This document shows positions 56,639 through 64,000 of a DNA stretch of 64,000 nt, piece after piece. The notes under the pieces are model-generated. The model did no database searches. It was not told the DNA's origin and saw only the letters and a list, made by a program, of their open reading frames with translations. The position numbers and the translations under genes are program-made. This stretch comes from Paenibacillus agilis (lineage in GTDB: Bacteria > Bacillota > Bacilli > Paenibacillales > Paenibacillaceae). Each line of letters begins with the position of its first letter. Positions within the stretch are counted from its first letter, which is position 1. The stretch lies in assembly GCF_007786455.1 (NCBI RefSeq), contig NZ_VNJK01000002.1, positions 496,001-560,000 on the forward strand. The letters are read 5' to 3'.

Positions 56639-56941
56639 TCACCTCTTGCGTAAATGTTCTTCCAACTTTGAAATATCCTGATACCAGTCTTCCAACTGAT
56701 GACCTTCCTTTTTGAATTGATGCAATTTGTCTAAGATGCTGTTGTCGAGATCTTTATAAGAAATTCCGACTCGACGACCTAGGATGTAACTGCTCACGAT
56801 AAGGCTTGCCAGACTGTCCAACACTTTCGTTGTGCTTCCTTCCCACAACGACTTGAATAAGCGTGCTGTATAATCCATCACTTCTGTCTTAAGCCACTCG
56901 ATTACTTTGGCCCTTTTGGCCACATCCATATCCTTGGGCAT
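56639..56941 (-). CDS. MazG-like family protein
   Basis: About 100 residues, all helical: VAKRAKVIEWLKTEVMDYTARLFKSLWEGSTTKVLDSLASLIVSSYILGRRVGI. This resembles the MazG-like family found upstream of DUF2232 in Paenibacillus. True MazG nucleotide pyrophosphohydrolases carry EExxE motifs that are not evident here. The start at 56941 has a distant AAGGGGTG; 56974 is an alternative. Confidence 0.7.
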   Translation of the reverse strand: MPKDMDVAKRAKVIEWLKTEVMDYTARLFKSLWEGSTTKVLDSLASLIVSSYILGRRVGISYKDLDNSILDKLHQFKKEGHQLEDWYQDISKLEEHLRKR

Positions 56942-56998
56942 CGTTACAAATTCACACCCCTTCAATACGAGCATTACATTTTATTATATCATTAAATA

Positions 56999-57418
56999 TT
57001 AGGCATCCATAGCTTTCGTCATGAACTGCTCGCAATATTCAATAATTTGACTACGACGAACGATACCAATGAATCGCTGCCTGTCATCGACGACAGGAAC
57101 AAAGTTCTGTACCTTTGCCAACTTAACCAAATCTTCCATGTTCGAATCTATACGTACCGCTTTAATTTGTTTATTCAATGATACTTCGCTGAGTAAGAAA
57201 TGGGATGCTGTCTCAAATGTAATCTCCCCATTAGAATTTTTCATATGCCATAATAAATCACCCTCTGTGACTGTACCCACATATTCCCCTTCATCGTTAA
57301 TAATCGGAACTGATGTGTAGCGATGATACTCCATTCGCTCCAGCGTCTGCCTTAGTGTAGATTGGTTGCTTGCGCATACAACCTCATGCTTGGGCAGTAA
57401 GAAAAATGCGATGTTCAT
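56999..57418 (-). CDS. CBS-domain protein
   Basis: 139 residues with two CBS motifs (RYTSVPIINDEGEYVGTVTEGDLL, NFVPVVDDRQRFIGIVRRSQI). Such pairs bind adenosine nucleotides, sometimes c-di-AMP, and act as a switch. GAGGAGGAG precedes the ATG. It lies 58 bases upstream of the MazG-like gene on the same strand. Confidence 0.9.
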   Translation of the reverse strand: MNIAFFLLPKHEVVCASNQSTLRQTLERMEYHRYTSVPIINDEGEYVGTVTEGDLLWHMKNSNGEITFETASHFLLSEVSLNKQIKAVRIDSNMEDLVKLAKVQNFVPVVDDRQRFIGIVRRSQIIEYCEQFMTKAMDA

Positions 57419-57480
57419 CCGTTCAGTCTCCTCCTCAAACTTTCCATATCTTTAAATTAACACATTCTAGGATAGAAAAA

Positions 57481-57511
57481 CAAAAAGTCAGCCGCACAAT
57501 CGCGACTGACT
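57481..57511 (-). terminator. intrinsic terminator of LCP gene
   Basis: AGTCAG...CTGACT with internal CGC/GCG pairs, followed by TTTTTG on the minus strand. Confidence 0.85.
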
Positions 57512-57558
57512 TTCTAATTATCGTATAAGTCTTATAAGAACAATTGTAAAAGTTACAG

Positions 57559-58548
57559 CTACTCAATTGTGAACTGTCTTGGCTTCAAATCACTAGGCTG
57601 CGCATTTGGATCCATCCAGTTCTTAATTAGCTGCTGAGTATACTCGATATCTTCTTCAAGCGGTAGGTAGTACCATCCGCCATCCATACGTGTACCCTCA
57701 CCATGCAGCATATAACTGCTAATAATCGGAGCACCTGCATTTTGGAACATCGTTTTTGCCAAATCAATCATATAGCTCGGACGCATATCTGTTGTGAAGT
57801 TTTTGCCCATAATCCCAATGAGATCTGGAATTTTATGAATTTGATCCAATTCAACCGCACGATTCATCATCGCTTCAAGGAAGATGCGATGGCGCATAGT
57901 ACGATTCATATCAGAATCTTCACGGTAACGTACGTAATACAAAGCTTCTTGGCCACTATATATTGGCTTGTTGCCTTCAATACGGAACTTCTCATGGTTC
58001 GGATCCTTGTTCACGATATCTTCCGTAATAGGAAGCTTCACGCCGCCCATTGCATCAACGACGTCCTTCAATCCTTCAAAGTTGACGGTAGCATAATGAT
58101 CAACTTTCGCACCAAGCAAATTCTCCACTGTGTCGATACTCATTTTTACACCACCATGGGCATAAGCATGATTTATTTTTGTTTTCACACCACCATTGTA
58201 ACCAACAATCTCTGTGTACGTGTCACGTGGGATGGAAACTAACAGTACCTTGTTATCTTTCGGTCGAACTACACTATAAATCATCGTGTCTGAACGTCCA
58301 ATTTCCTTATCGCGCTGATCAACCCCCAGCAACAATGCAGAGAATGGCTCTGTTACTTCACGAGATACTTCCGGCTTGCCATCAATAGGTTGATACGAGC
58401 CATTTAATGACTCCTCCACCTTATCCTGCAGGAACAAATCAAATCCAAGTAAGGCTAATTGCTTGCGGAACATGAATCCACCAACAAGCACAAGAACGAT
58501 AACAGCTAATAAAATCCACCACTTCTTGGCTGACTTTTTCTTTTTCAT
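57559..58548 (-). CDS. LytR-CpsA-Psr (LCP) family cell-wall ligase
   Basis: 329 residues: basic start, one membrane helix (WWILLAVIVLVLVGGFMF) and an extracellular LCP domain with GVDQRDKEIGRSDTMIY, VSIPRDTYTEI, TKINHAYAHGG and RYREDSDMNRTMRHR. LCP enzymes attach teichoic acids and capsule polymers to peptidoglycan. AAGAAGTG precedes the ATG. Confidence 0.95.
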   Translation of the reverse strand: MKKKKSAKKWWILLAVIVLVLVGGFMFRKQLALLGFDLFLQDKVEESLNGSYQPIDGKPEVSREVTEPFSALLLGVDQRDKEIGRSDTMIYSVVRPKDNKVLLVSIPRDTYTEIVGYNGGVKTKINHAYAHGGVKMSIDTVENLLGAKVDHYATVNFEGLKDVVDAMGGVKLPITEDIVNKDPNHEKFRIEGNKPIYSGQEALYYVRYREDSDMNRTMRHRIFLEAMMNRAVELDQIHKIPDLIGIMGKNFTTDMRPSYMIDLAKTMFQNAGAPIISSYMLHGEGTRMDGGWYYLPLEEDIEYTQQLIKNWMDPNAQPSDLKPRQFTIE

Positions 58549-58687
58549 TGCTATTCACTTCTTCCCCATTTGTTCTAAATCTTTATCCCTAATCATTTCA
58601 TATATAGGTGAGAATGCACTTTGCGCAAATTCACATACCTTTTTACTGCCGTTATTACCTTATCCATAACCTACAGAGCTCGCACCC

Positions 58688-59431
58688 TTATGGCTTCAAC
58701 CCTCTCCAGAATTGATGGTCATAAGATGAATAGGCTGCTGTATTCTTTCGTTGATTAAACAAATCAATATACAATTGAAACGCAGCATCTACCTGTACGA
58801 GGAACACATCATGTTCCTTTAATCCTCTTTTCTCTAGTTCCTTACTTAACCAGCCTTTGTCTTTACCGATCATCTTCAGCTCATCCTCTAATATCGTCCC
58901 GTCCATCAAGACAATAACAGGCGCTCTTTCGGACTCTGCTGTTTTGATTCCGAGTTGTTCAAGCGTTAGCGGTTGTTTCTGTTTCTTAAGCATAACGTTA
59001 ATCTCACCGCTCGGCTCCATAATGGCGAACTCAACATCTGCCAGACGAAAGGCATTTTTATTTCGCAATTGAATCATCATTTCATCTATTGTAAGACGTT
59101 CCTTGCGCATATGATGTTCCATGATTCGCCCCTGCTGAATCAAAATCGTCCCACCAGAATCGATAAAGTCACGGAACCGCTTGCTCTTCAATTGCAGCCA
59201 CTCTAGGCCTAATGACGTCAACACCCATACCGACATCGATACTACCCCTAGATACCATAATCCATCGGTATTTAATGAGATGTAGACGACCAAACTGCCA
59301 ATTGTTAAGCCTGTCATATACTCAAACAAAGACAACTGCGATACTTGGCGCTTTCCGAGTAATTTTGTCATTATGAACAATACCACCATTGACATCCATG
59401 TGCGAGCGGCAACTAATACCCACTCCGGCAT
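58688..59431 (-). CDS. DUF421 (YetF-like) membrane protein
   Basis: 247 residues: three N-terminal helices then a cytoplasmic DUF421 domain (LLGKRQVSQLSLFEYM... IEHHMRKERLTIDEMM..., KNAFRLADVEFAIMEPSGEINV). Family members are linked to spore and envelope stress; function undefined. Confidence 0.9.
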   Translation of the reverse strand: MPEWVLVAARTWMSMVVLFIMTKLLGKRQVSQLSLFEYMTGLTIGSLVVYISLNTDGLWYLGVVSMSVWVLTSLGLEWLQLKSKRFRDFIDSGGTILIQQGRIMEHHMRKERLTIDEMMIQLRNKNAFRLADVEFAIMEPSGEINVMLKKQKQPLTLEQLGIKTAESERAPVIVLMDGTILEDELKMIGKDKGWLSKELEKRGLKEHDVFLVQVDAAFQLYIDLFNQRKNTAAYSSYDHQFWRGLKP

Positions 59432-59778
59432 ACGGCCACGCCCCTTTCGCTCACTACTTATAGAATGAACGATTGGGCTTCTTTTTATTGGACCTTATTA
59501 ATGACAGCAGACTACGCCTTATTGTACTACCTTACAATTAAAAAATAAAATAGTAAAAGATACATGACAGGAAAAATCCTTATCCAGCAATGATTTCAGC
59601 CGCTTCGTCAACACGCTTACTACCTGTAATAATCAGCTTTTCAACCGCTCTTCAACGGTTTTAAAAACCCTCAAATACATAATAATTATCTGTACATATG
59701 TGAAATGAATAGATATAATTTAGGTGTATTTGTATGTATTATTTTGTAATTTAAATAAATTTGGGAGGGGTTTTTCAT
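59432..59778 (+). promoter_or_regulatory. intergenic region with DUF1992 promoter
   Basis: TGTACA (59691-59696) and TATAAT (59714-59719) with a 17-base spacer face the DUF1992 gene. A small AACCG/CGGTT hairpin lies at 59643-59660. No gene is seen in this 347-base stretch. Confidence 0.65.
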
Positions 59779-60141
59779 ATGAGCTTATATAGAGGAGACT
59801 TTATGGATGACATTGTGGGCAATTATGAAAAAAGCGGGAAAATGGACGATTTACATGGCAAGGGTAAACCACTTGAGCCTTCAAGCGGCGATCCTCTTCA
59901 AGGTGTACTTAAGGAAGCTAATTACTTGCCTGGCTGGCTCGAACAACAGCAGCTTATTCGTAAAGACATTATCCAAGCCATAGAGCTCCTAAGACTTGAA
60001 GGAGCTTCACCTAAGGTGCAGATATGTCTTAATAAGCTTAATACCGATATCACTCAATACAATACAAGCTGTCCCCCTATTATGCAGCGAGGATTTATTA
60101 CCTTGGAAAATATACATACAAAGCTTGAGCAGTGGAATTAA
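59779..60141 (+). CDS. DUF1992 (DnaJ-homologue subfamily C28-like) protein
   Basis: 120 residues; MDDIVGNYEKSGKMDDLHGKGKPLE and KEANYLPGWLE are the DUF1992 hallmark. GGGAGGGG lies about nine bases before the ATG. Convergent with rpsR. Function unknown. Confidence 0.88.
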   Translation: MSLYRGDFMDDIVGNYEKSGKMDDLHGKGKPLEPSSGDPLQGVLKEANYLPGWLEQQQLIRKDIIQAIELLRLEGASPKVQICLNKLNTDITQYNTSCPPIMQRGFITLENIHTKLEQWN

Positions 60142-60180
60142 CACGATTGTTTCTATACGCCGTATCTATATCCACACAAA

Positions 60181-60210
60181 TAAAAAAAACAGCCGAACGA
60201 ATTCGGCTGT
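60181..60210. terminator. bidirectional terminator
   Basis: ACAGCCGAA/TTCGGCTGT, 4-base loop; the minus strand is followed by TTTTTTTTA, the plus strand by CTTTTG. It ends rpsR and DUF1992. Confidence 0.9.
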
Positions 60211-60224
60211 CTTTTGACTGAGTA

Positions 60225-60500
60225 CTACTCAGTTGTGTATGGCAACAATGCTACTTGACGGGAACGCTTGATAGCGATCGTCAATGCGCGTTGGTACTTC
60301 GCGCTTGTACCAGTTACACGACGTGGCAAGATCTTACCACGCTCACTGATGAACTTTTTGAGAAGATCAGTGTCTTTATAATCAATGTGAGTAATTTTGT
60401 TAGCAGTAAAGAAGCACACTTTACGACGTTTGTTACGGCCACGACGGCCACCAAACTTACGCTCTGGGCGCTCTCCGCCTTCATTACGATTGAAGCTCAT
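60225..60500 (-). CDS. rpsR: 30S ribosomal protein S18
   Basis: 91 residues, ending with the S18 core ([35 protein letters not shown]). The N-terminal [11 protein letters not shown] extension is basic. Last gene of the S6-SSB-S18 operon. Confidence 0.97.
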   Translation of the reverse strand: MSFNRNEGGERPERKFGGRRGRNKRRKVCFFTANKITHIDYKDTDLLKKFISERGKILPRRVTGTSAKYQRALTIAIKRSRQVALLPYTTE

Positions 60501-60520
60501 TCCATTCAGTCCTTTCCATT

Positions 60521-61018
60521 TTAAAATGGCAGATCGTCATCTGAGATATCGATCGGCTTGCCGTCGTCAGAGAAAGGATCCGCTGCAGGTCCGCGGGAAT
60601 AACCCGAATTGTTGTTGCCGCCGCGAGATGCTTGGTTGGAACTTGGCGCGGAACCGCCACCATAGCTGCCAGCATCATCTCTCGAACCTCCACTGTCACG
60701 GTTAGATTCCAAGAAGCGCACGTTGTCTGCAATTACTTCTGTAACGTAGACACGCTTTCCTTCGTTGTTATCATAGTTACGCACCTGAATGCGTCCCTCC
60801 ACAGCCGTTAAGCGACCTTTGCGCAAATAATTTGCACAAGTCTCCGCTAACTGACGCCATGTCACAACAGGTATAAAGTCAGCTTCACGCTCGCCACCTT
60901 GGCTAGAGAACGGTCGATCTACCGCAATGGTAAATTGAGTTACAGCTACGCCAGCTGGTGTATAACGTAATTCTGGATCTTTAGTGAGTCGGCCAATTAA
61001 GATTACGCGATTTAACAT
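60521..61018 (-). CDS. ssb: single-stranded DNA-binding protein
   Basis: 165 residues: OB-fold ([21 protein letters not shown] ... VRFLESN), a Gly/Ser/Asn-rich linker and the acidic tip DISDDDLPF that recruits partner proteins. Between rpsF and rpsR as in most Bacillales. Confidence 0.97.
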   Translation of the reverse strand: MLNRVILIGRLTKDPELRYTPAGVAVTQFTIAVDRPFSSQGGEREADFIPVVTWRQLAETCANYLRKGRLTAVEGRIQVRNYDNNEGKRVYVTEVIADNVRFLESNRDSGGSRDDAGSYGGGSAPSSNQASRGGNNNSGYSRGPAADPFSDDGKPIDISDDDLPF

Positions 61019-61062
61019 GGTATCCCTCCTTCAACAGCTTGTTTACTTACATGAGATGGCAA

Positions 61063-61347
61063 TTAAGCCACGTCGTTCGTTACGAGATGACGGATAACAT
61101 CGTCGGAGATCTTCAATTGACGATCCAACTCTGCTACAACCGCAGGTTCTGCTGTGAAGTTAACCAACACATAGTGACCATCGCGGAATTTCTTAATCTC
61201 GTACGCAAGACGGCGCTTACCCATTACATCATGCTTCGTAATTTCACCACCGTTAGAGATGACGCCCTGGAACTTGTCTACTGCCGCTTGAACAGCATCT
61301 TGTTCGATGTCAGGACGAATAATGTACATCAATTCGTACTTGCGCAT
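61063..61347 (-). CDS. rpsF: 30S ribosomal protein S6
   Basis: 94 residues; MRKYELMYIIRPDIEQDAV and GHYVLVNFTAEPAVVAELDRQLKI identify S6. AAGGAGGT precedes the ATG. First gene of the operon. Confidence 0.97.
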   Translation of the reverse strand: MRKYELMYIIRPDIEQDAVQAAVDKFQGVISNGGEITKHDVMGKRRLAYEIKKFRDGHYVLVNFTAEPAVVAELDRQLKISDDVIRHLVTNDVA

Positions 61348-61360
61348 TTGTGATTCACCT

Positions 61361-61376
61361 CCTTATGGACTTAAGG
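61361..61376 (-). promoter_or_regulatory. hairpin that can mask the rpsF ribosome binding site
   Basis: On the minus strand CCTTA pairs with TAAGG of the binding site AAGGAGG, with a 6-base loop. S6:S18 complexes regulate this operon by binding the rpsF leader in many Firmicutes, so this may be the control point. Confidence 0.4.
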
Positions 61377-61425
61377 CCCCCAGTCATTGCTAGGAGCAAG
61401 GAGCGAGTTAAACTCGCACTAAAAT

Positions 61426-61454
61426 AATATAACAAAAACCTACACTAAACGCAA
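61426..61454 (-). promoter_or_regulatory. rpsF operon promoter
   Basis: TTGCGT (61449-61454) and TATATT (61426-61431) with a 17-base spacer on the minus strand. Confidence 0.75.
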
Positions 61455-61574
61455 CTAAAGCCCAATTGTAGTTTCCACCTTACCTTCTAGGAAACGGTAC
61501 TGATGAATCATCATCATCTCGCCCACACTAAATGAGGCAACGATCTGATTTTCAACTTTAAGGAGGAATCCGAT

Positions 61575-61769
61575 ATGGGTGAACGTACGGAGTACAATCC
61601 AGGTGACCGCGCTCCAAATGATGCAATTTATATGGAGGTTGGTGAGAACAGCTTCCATACGGAGATCATGAACCCGAAACAAATACGCTTAAAAAAGGGA
61701 GATCACTTCCCTGAAACAACGAATAAGGATCGTAAATGGAAGAAGAAATCGCATGCACTGACCCACTAA
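61575..61769 (+). CDS. YjzC family protein
   Basis: 64 residues: NPGDRAPNDAIYMEVGENSFH ... NPKQIRLKKGDHFPETTNKDRKW matches the small YjzC family of Bacillales, of unknown function. AAGGAGG lies eight bases before the ATG. Confidence 0.88.
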   Translation: MGERTEYNPGDRAPNDAIYMEVGENSFHTEIMNPKQIRLKKGDHFPETTNKDRKWKKKSHALTH

Positions 61770-61834
61770 TTTAACATTTTGATGTTTTTTGCAGACTGAT
61801 GTATATAAAACTTCTCAGTGGTCATAATAGTTAC

Positions 61835-62045
61835 TGACGGTACGTAGCGAGGTGAGTTCCATTGGACAATGGAGCATTTGAACCAAGTGAAATCGACATG
61901 ATGTTCTTACAAAAATGAAGAGAAGCGAGGCGTTGTGCTAAAGGCCATTTAGTCTGAAACACACCATCAATACAGAGTTTCCTCTGTGGAGAAAGTCCAA
62001 GCGATCAGATTTGAAGTAAAGCAGCTAGTCAAATAAGTACCGTCA
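61835..62045 (+). ncRNA. candidate structured noncoding RNA, unassigned
   Basis: A perfect 9-bp closing helix (TGACGGTAC at 61835-61843 with GTACCGTCA at 62037-62045) encloses four hairpins: TCCATT/AATGGA, CTAAA/TTTAG with GTG/CAC below it, ACAGAG/CTCTGT with a TTTC loop, and ATTTGA/TCAAAT. CATAAT (61823-61828) would start transcription almost exactly at the helix, and a strong terminator follows. No ORF with a binding site fits. I do not recognise it as 6S, tmRNA, RNase P RNA or a known riboswitch. Confidence 0.6.
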
Positions 62046-62050
62046 ACCAG

Positions 62051-62080
62051 AAAGGAACCCTGCCTTCGCAGGGTTCTTTC
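62051..62080 (+). terminator. intrinsic terminator after candidate RNA
   Basis: GAACCCTGC/GCAGGGTTC, a 9-bp perfect stem with loop CTTC, followed by TTTCGTGTTT. Confidence 0.85.
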
Positions 62081-62189
62081 GTGTTTACACTTCTTTTATT
62101 TTTGGTAATTAGTCATATTTATACCTATCATAATCCTATAATGGAAGTGAAAGTAAATAAATCGCATAGCGAAAGGATAGGTGGTTTTC

Positions 62190-62708
62190 ATGAAATTATT
62201 GAAAAAGGTGGCAACTGGGGTAGGCTTATCAGTTCTTGCTCTAACACTAATGACATCTGCCGCACTAGCTCAATCCAATACTGAGGTGCAGCAAACGACT
62301 CAAGCAAAGCATACTGTTGTAGATAGTAATGGCAAAGTGTTTACCTACGTAAATAAGTCAGATGCAGATCAACACATTCAAGCAATTATCACTAAACATA
62401 AAGATGCAGTGAAACCGCTCGAAGGTAATTACCACGCTACCTTCTGGGAGCACGGCTATTATCACGGCAGCTATTTCGATTTCGGAAATGGTAATCAATC
62501 CGGATACGTTGGTAACGCATGGAATGATAGAATCTCTTCCATTAAAGCACCTTATCTTGGAAATGGCTTGCAAGTATTCGAGCATAATAACTTCTCCGGC
62601 GCTTCCCTCTATATTGCACCAGGTGGAGCAGCTGACTACCTAGGCAATTACTCTTTGCGCACAGGGACTTCGTGGAACGATCAAATTTCCAGCATTAAAG
62701 TATATTAA
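62190..62708 (+). CDS. secreted beta/gamma-crystallin family protein
   Basis: 172 residues: signal peptide (KKVATGVGLSVLALTLMTSAALA, cleavage after ALA), ~60-residue propeptide-like part, then two crystallin Greek-key motifs each ending in a calcium site (WNDRISS and WNDQISS). The family binds calcium; bacterial secreted members may be inhibitors or stabilisers. The ATG at 62190 follows AGGTGG. Confidence 0.88.
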   Translation: MKLLKKVATGVGLSVLALTLMTSAALAQSNTEVQQTTQAKHTVVDSNGKVFTYVNKSDADQHIQAIITKHKDAVKPLEGNYHATFWEHGYYHGSYFDFGNGNQSGYVGNAWNDRISSIKAPYLGNGLQVFEHNNFSGASLYIAPGGAADYLGNYSLRTGTSWNDQISSIKVY

Positions 62709-62757
62709 TAGAGTGGCACATATGTACTTAGTTCAGTAAATCCATATCCATATAATC

Positions 62758-62790
62758 AAAAAGCTCCTAAGCGATAATCGCTTAGGAGCT
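62758..62790 (-). terminator. intrinsic terminator of tRNA-Ser
   Basis: A perfect 13-bp stem (62762-62774 with 62778-62790), 3-base loop, followed by TTTTTG on the minus strand. Confidence 0.9.
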
Positions 62791-62806
62791 GTCATTTACA
62801 CATAAG

Positions 62807-62897
62807 TGGCGGAAAGGGTGGGATTCGAACCCACGCACGCCTCGCGACGCCTAGTTGATTTCGAGTCAACCCCCTTGGGCCTCTTGGGTACCTTTCC
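62807..62897 (-). tRNA. tRNA-Ser (anticodon CGA)
   Basis: 91 bases including an encoded CCA. Acceptor GGAAAGG/CCTTTCC, anticodon stem GTTGA/TCAAC with loop CTCGAAA giving CGA, a long variable arm typical of serine tRNA, and T-arm GTGGGTTCGAATCCCAC. Confidence 0.97.
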
Positions 62898-62909
62898 ACA
62901 GTATAGATG

Positions 62910-62938
62910 ATTATATCATAGCAAACATACGGATGCAA
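62910..62938 (-). promoter_or_regulatory. tRNA-Ser promoter
   Basis: TTGCAT (62933-62938) and TATAAT (62910-62915), 17-base spacer, minus strand. Confidence 0.8.
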
Positions 62939-63019
62939 TAATCATTGCCAATATTTGATCTTACCCACATATAAAAAATGCCCCAATTAAGGGGCATTTT
63001 CCACATTACCATCAGAATC

Positions 63020-63232
63020 TTATTCATGAGCTGTAGCATCAGGATTGGAACGAAGCACTTTTTTCATGCTCTTCTCAAACTTCGCGCGCGGAATAAGCAC
63101 ACTATGCTTGCACCCCACACACTTGATTCGGATGTCCATTCCCATACGAATAATCTCCATCTCATTTGTTCCACAAGGATGCTGTTTTTTCATTTGCACG
63201 ATATCGCCTAGGTTAAATACCTTACGCTCCAT
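63020..63232 (-). CDS. DUF951 family protein
   Basis: 70 residues; NLGDIVQMKKQHPCGTNEMEI and RIKCVGCKHSVLIPR with a CxxC pair match DUF951 (YyzM). AAGGAGG precedes the ATG by about seven bases. The start overlaps the MscS gene end by 11 bases, indicating coupling. Function unknown. Confidence 0.92.
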   Translation of the reverse strand: MERKVFNLGDIVQMKKQHPCGTNEMEIIRMGMDIRIKCVGCKHSVLIPRAKFEKSMKKVLRSNPDATAHE

Positions 63233-64000
63233 GCGTAGGTCCTCCTTGTTCTTGTCGGTGATAAGTAACCATTTTAGGATACGGTATCTCAATACCGTGC
63301 TCATCCAGTGACTTCTTCACCTCAAGATTAATTAATCGTGATACAACGGCTTGTGTAAATGGCTTACATTCTGCAATAATGCGGATCGTAATTCCAGAAG
63401 CTGCAAGAGATTGTACACCTAGAACTTGTGGCACTTTAACCATATTCGTATTTTGTTCAGGCAGCTTTTCTAGTGTCTCTTTCATAATTTCCGTCGCTCT
63501 ATCGATGTTTTCTTCATAAGCAATCGATACATCAACGACTGCGATCGAGTTATTCAAAGAGAAGTTTGTTACGTCGGTAATATTTCCATTCGGAACAATA
63601 TGAACTTCACCAGTCCAGCTATGAATTCTCGTCGAACGCAGGCCGATCATTTCAACAGTACCTTGGAATTGATTAATGGCAACCACATCCCCTACCGCGA
63701 ATTGATCCTCGAAAATTATGAAGAACCCTGTCATGACATCTTTAACAAGACTCTGTGCTCCAAAACCTACTGCCAAGCCAATAACCCCGGCCCCGGCCAA
63801 TAACGGTGCCAAATTGACATTAAACACAGACAAAATGAACATAATCATAATAAAGTTCATAACTAGAGATATCATATTTTTAAGCAGCTTGCCCACTGTA
63901 AATAGACGACGTGGATTCACATTAATTCTCGCATGATCCTTCGACTTCATGGCATGATCAATCATACGATGAACGACAAAGATTGCTAGTCTCGTAATAA
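63222..64000 (-). CDS. MscS family mechanosensitive channel, N-terminus outside window
   Basis: At least 258 residues. The pore helix LLAGAGVIGLAVGFGAQSLVKDVMTGFFII and the beta domain (EDQFAVGDVVAINQFQGTVEMIGLRSTRIHSWTGEVHIVPNG) are MscS hallmarks. The frame is open to the right edge, so the first membrane helices are missing. It releases solutes on osmotic downshock. Confidence 0.93.
   Translation of the reverse strand, partial: ITRLAIFVVHRMIDHAMKSKDHARINVNPRRLFTVGKLLKNMISLVMNFIMIMFILSVFNVNLAPLLAGAGVIGLAVGFGAQSLVKDVMTGFFIIFEDQFAVGDVVAINQFQGTVEMIGLRSTRIHSWTGEVHIVPNGNITDVTNFSLNNSIAVVDVSIAYEENIDRATEIMKETLEKLPEQNTNMVKVPQVLGVQSLAASGITIRIIAECKPFTQAVVSRLINLEVKKSLDEHGIEIPYPKMVTYHRQEQGGPTHGA

Noticed and set aside
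61455-61682. 75-codon minus-strand frame overlapping yjzC
   Set aside because: It lacks a binding site and lies antisense to the recognised YjzC gene and over the rpsF promoter.
61975-62005. GGAGAAAGTCC resembling the conserved RNase P RNA block
   Set aside because: The rest of RNase P RNA (about 400 bases with the distal conserved partner) is missing.

Overview
The window looks like a chromosomal segment of a Bacillales bacterium, most likely Paenibacillus or a close relative. The evidence is the gene order (rpsF-ssb-rpsR, DUF2232-gdpP-rplI-dnaB, purA, walR-walK-walH-walI-walJ, an HtrA-type protease, a CxxH/CxxC small protein, a MalY-type enzyme, rlmH), strong AGGAGG ribosome binding sites with frequent GTG and TTG starts, and Gram-positive regulatory signals: a c-di-AMP riboswitch, a Fur box, PurBoxes, a cre-like site and a sigma-D promoter. 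By analogy with B. subtilis the replication origin should lie beyond the right edge, so the minus-strand housekeeping operons run with replication. No taxon marker such as 16S rRNA is present, so the genus is an inference.

Right half (about 37.2-64 kb) is conserved core. From right to left it holds a partial MscS channel, DUF951, tRNA-Ser(CGA), a secreted beta/gamma-crystallin, a candidate structured RNA, YjzC, the S6-SSB-S18 operon, DUF1992, DUF421, an LCP cell-wall ligase, a CBS protein, the MazG-like/DUF2232/GdpP/L9/DnaB run, PurR-controlled purA, a low-complexity membrane protein, an M23 endopeptidase, the WalRKHIJ cell-wall stress operon, HtrA, a DnaA-box cluster, MalY and RlmH.

Left half (about 1-37.2 kb) is accessory and begins exactly at the 3' end of rlmH, the attachment site used by staphylococcal SCC elements. 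Four same-orientation copies of the rlmH terminus (around 37242, 36837, 35494 and 33220) partition the first 4 kb into small cassette-like segments. These carry what looks like a decayed recombinase C-terminus, an Ldh-family dehydrogenase and an AT-rich ABC-F protein. Further left are an alpha/beta hydrolase, DUF1904, a Fur-controlled iron/siderophore-type importer with a duplicated amidotransferase-like protein, a chemoreceptor with a sigma-D promoter, and an island of immunity-like genes (SMI1/KNR4, leucine-rich repeat, several unknowns). One unknown gene of that island sits behind a c-di-AMP riboswitch.

The leftmost part holds a beta-glucosidase locus: an AraC regulator with a GH39-like tail, a membrane-anchored circularly permuted GH3 and a canonical GH3. 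It also holds an ECF sigma/VOC/hydrolase operon, a berberine-bridge oxidase, a MerR-CPBP pair with a 19-bp-spacer promoter, a LytTR-DUF3021 module behind a serine hydrolase, a DUF418 membrane protein and the 3' end of an M13 metallopeptidase.

The gdpP gene (c-di-AMP degradation) and the c-di-AMP riboswitch lie in the same window, 31 kb apart. Both could respond to the same second messenger as the wall and osmotic genes nearby.
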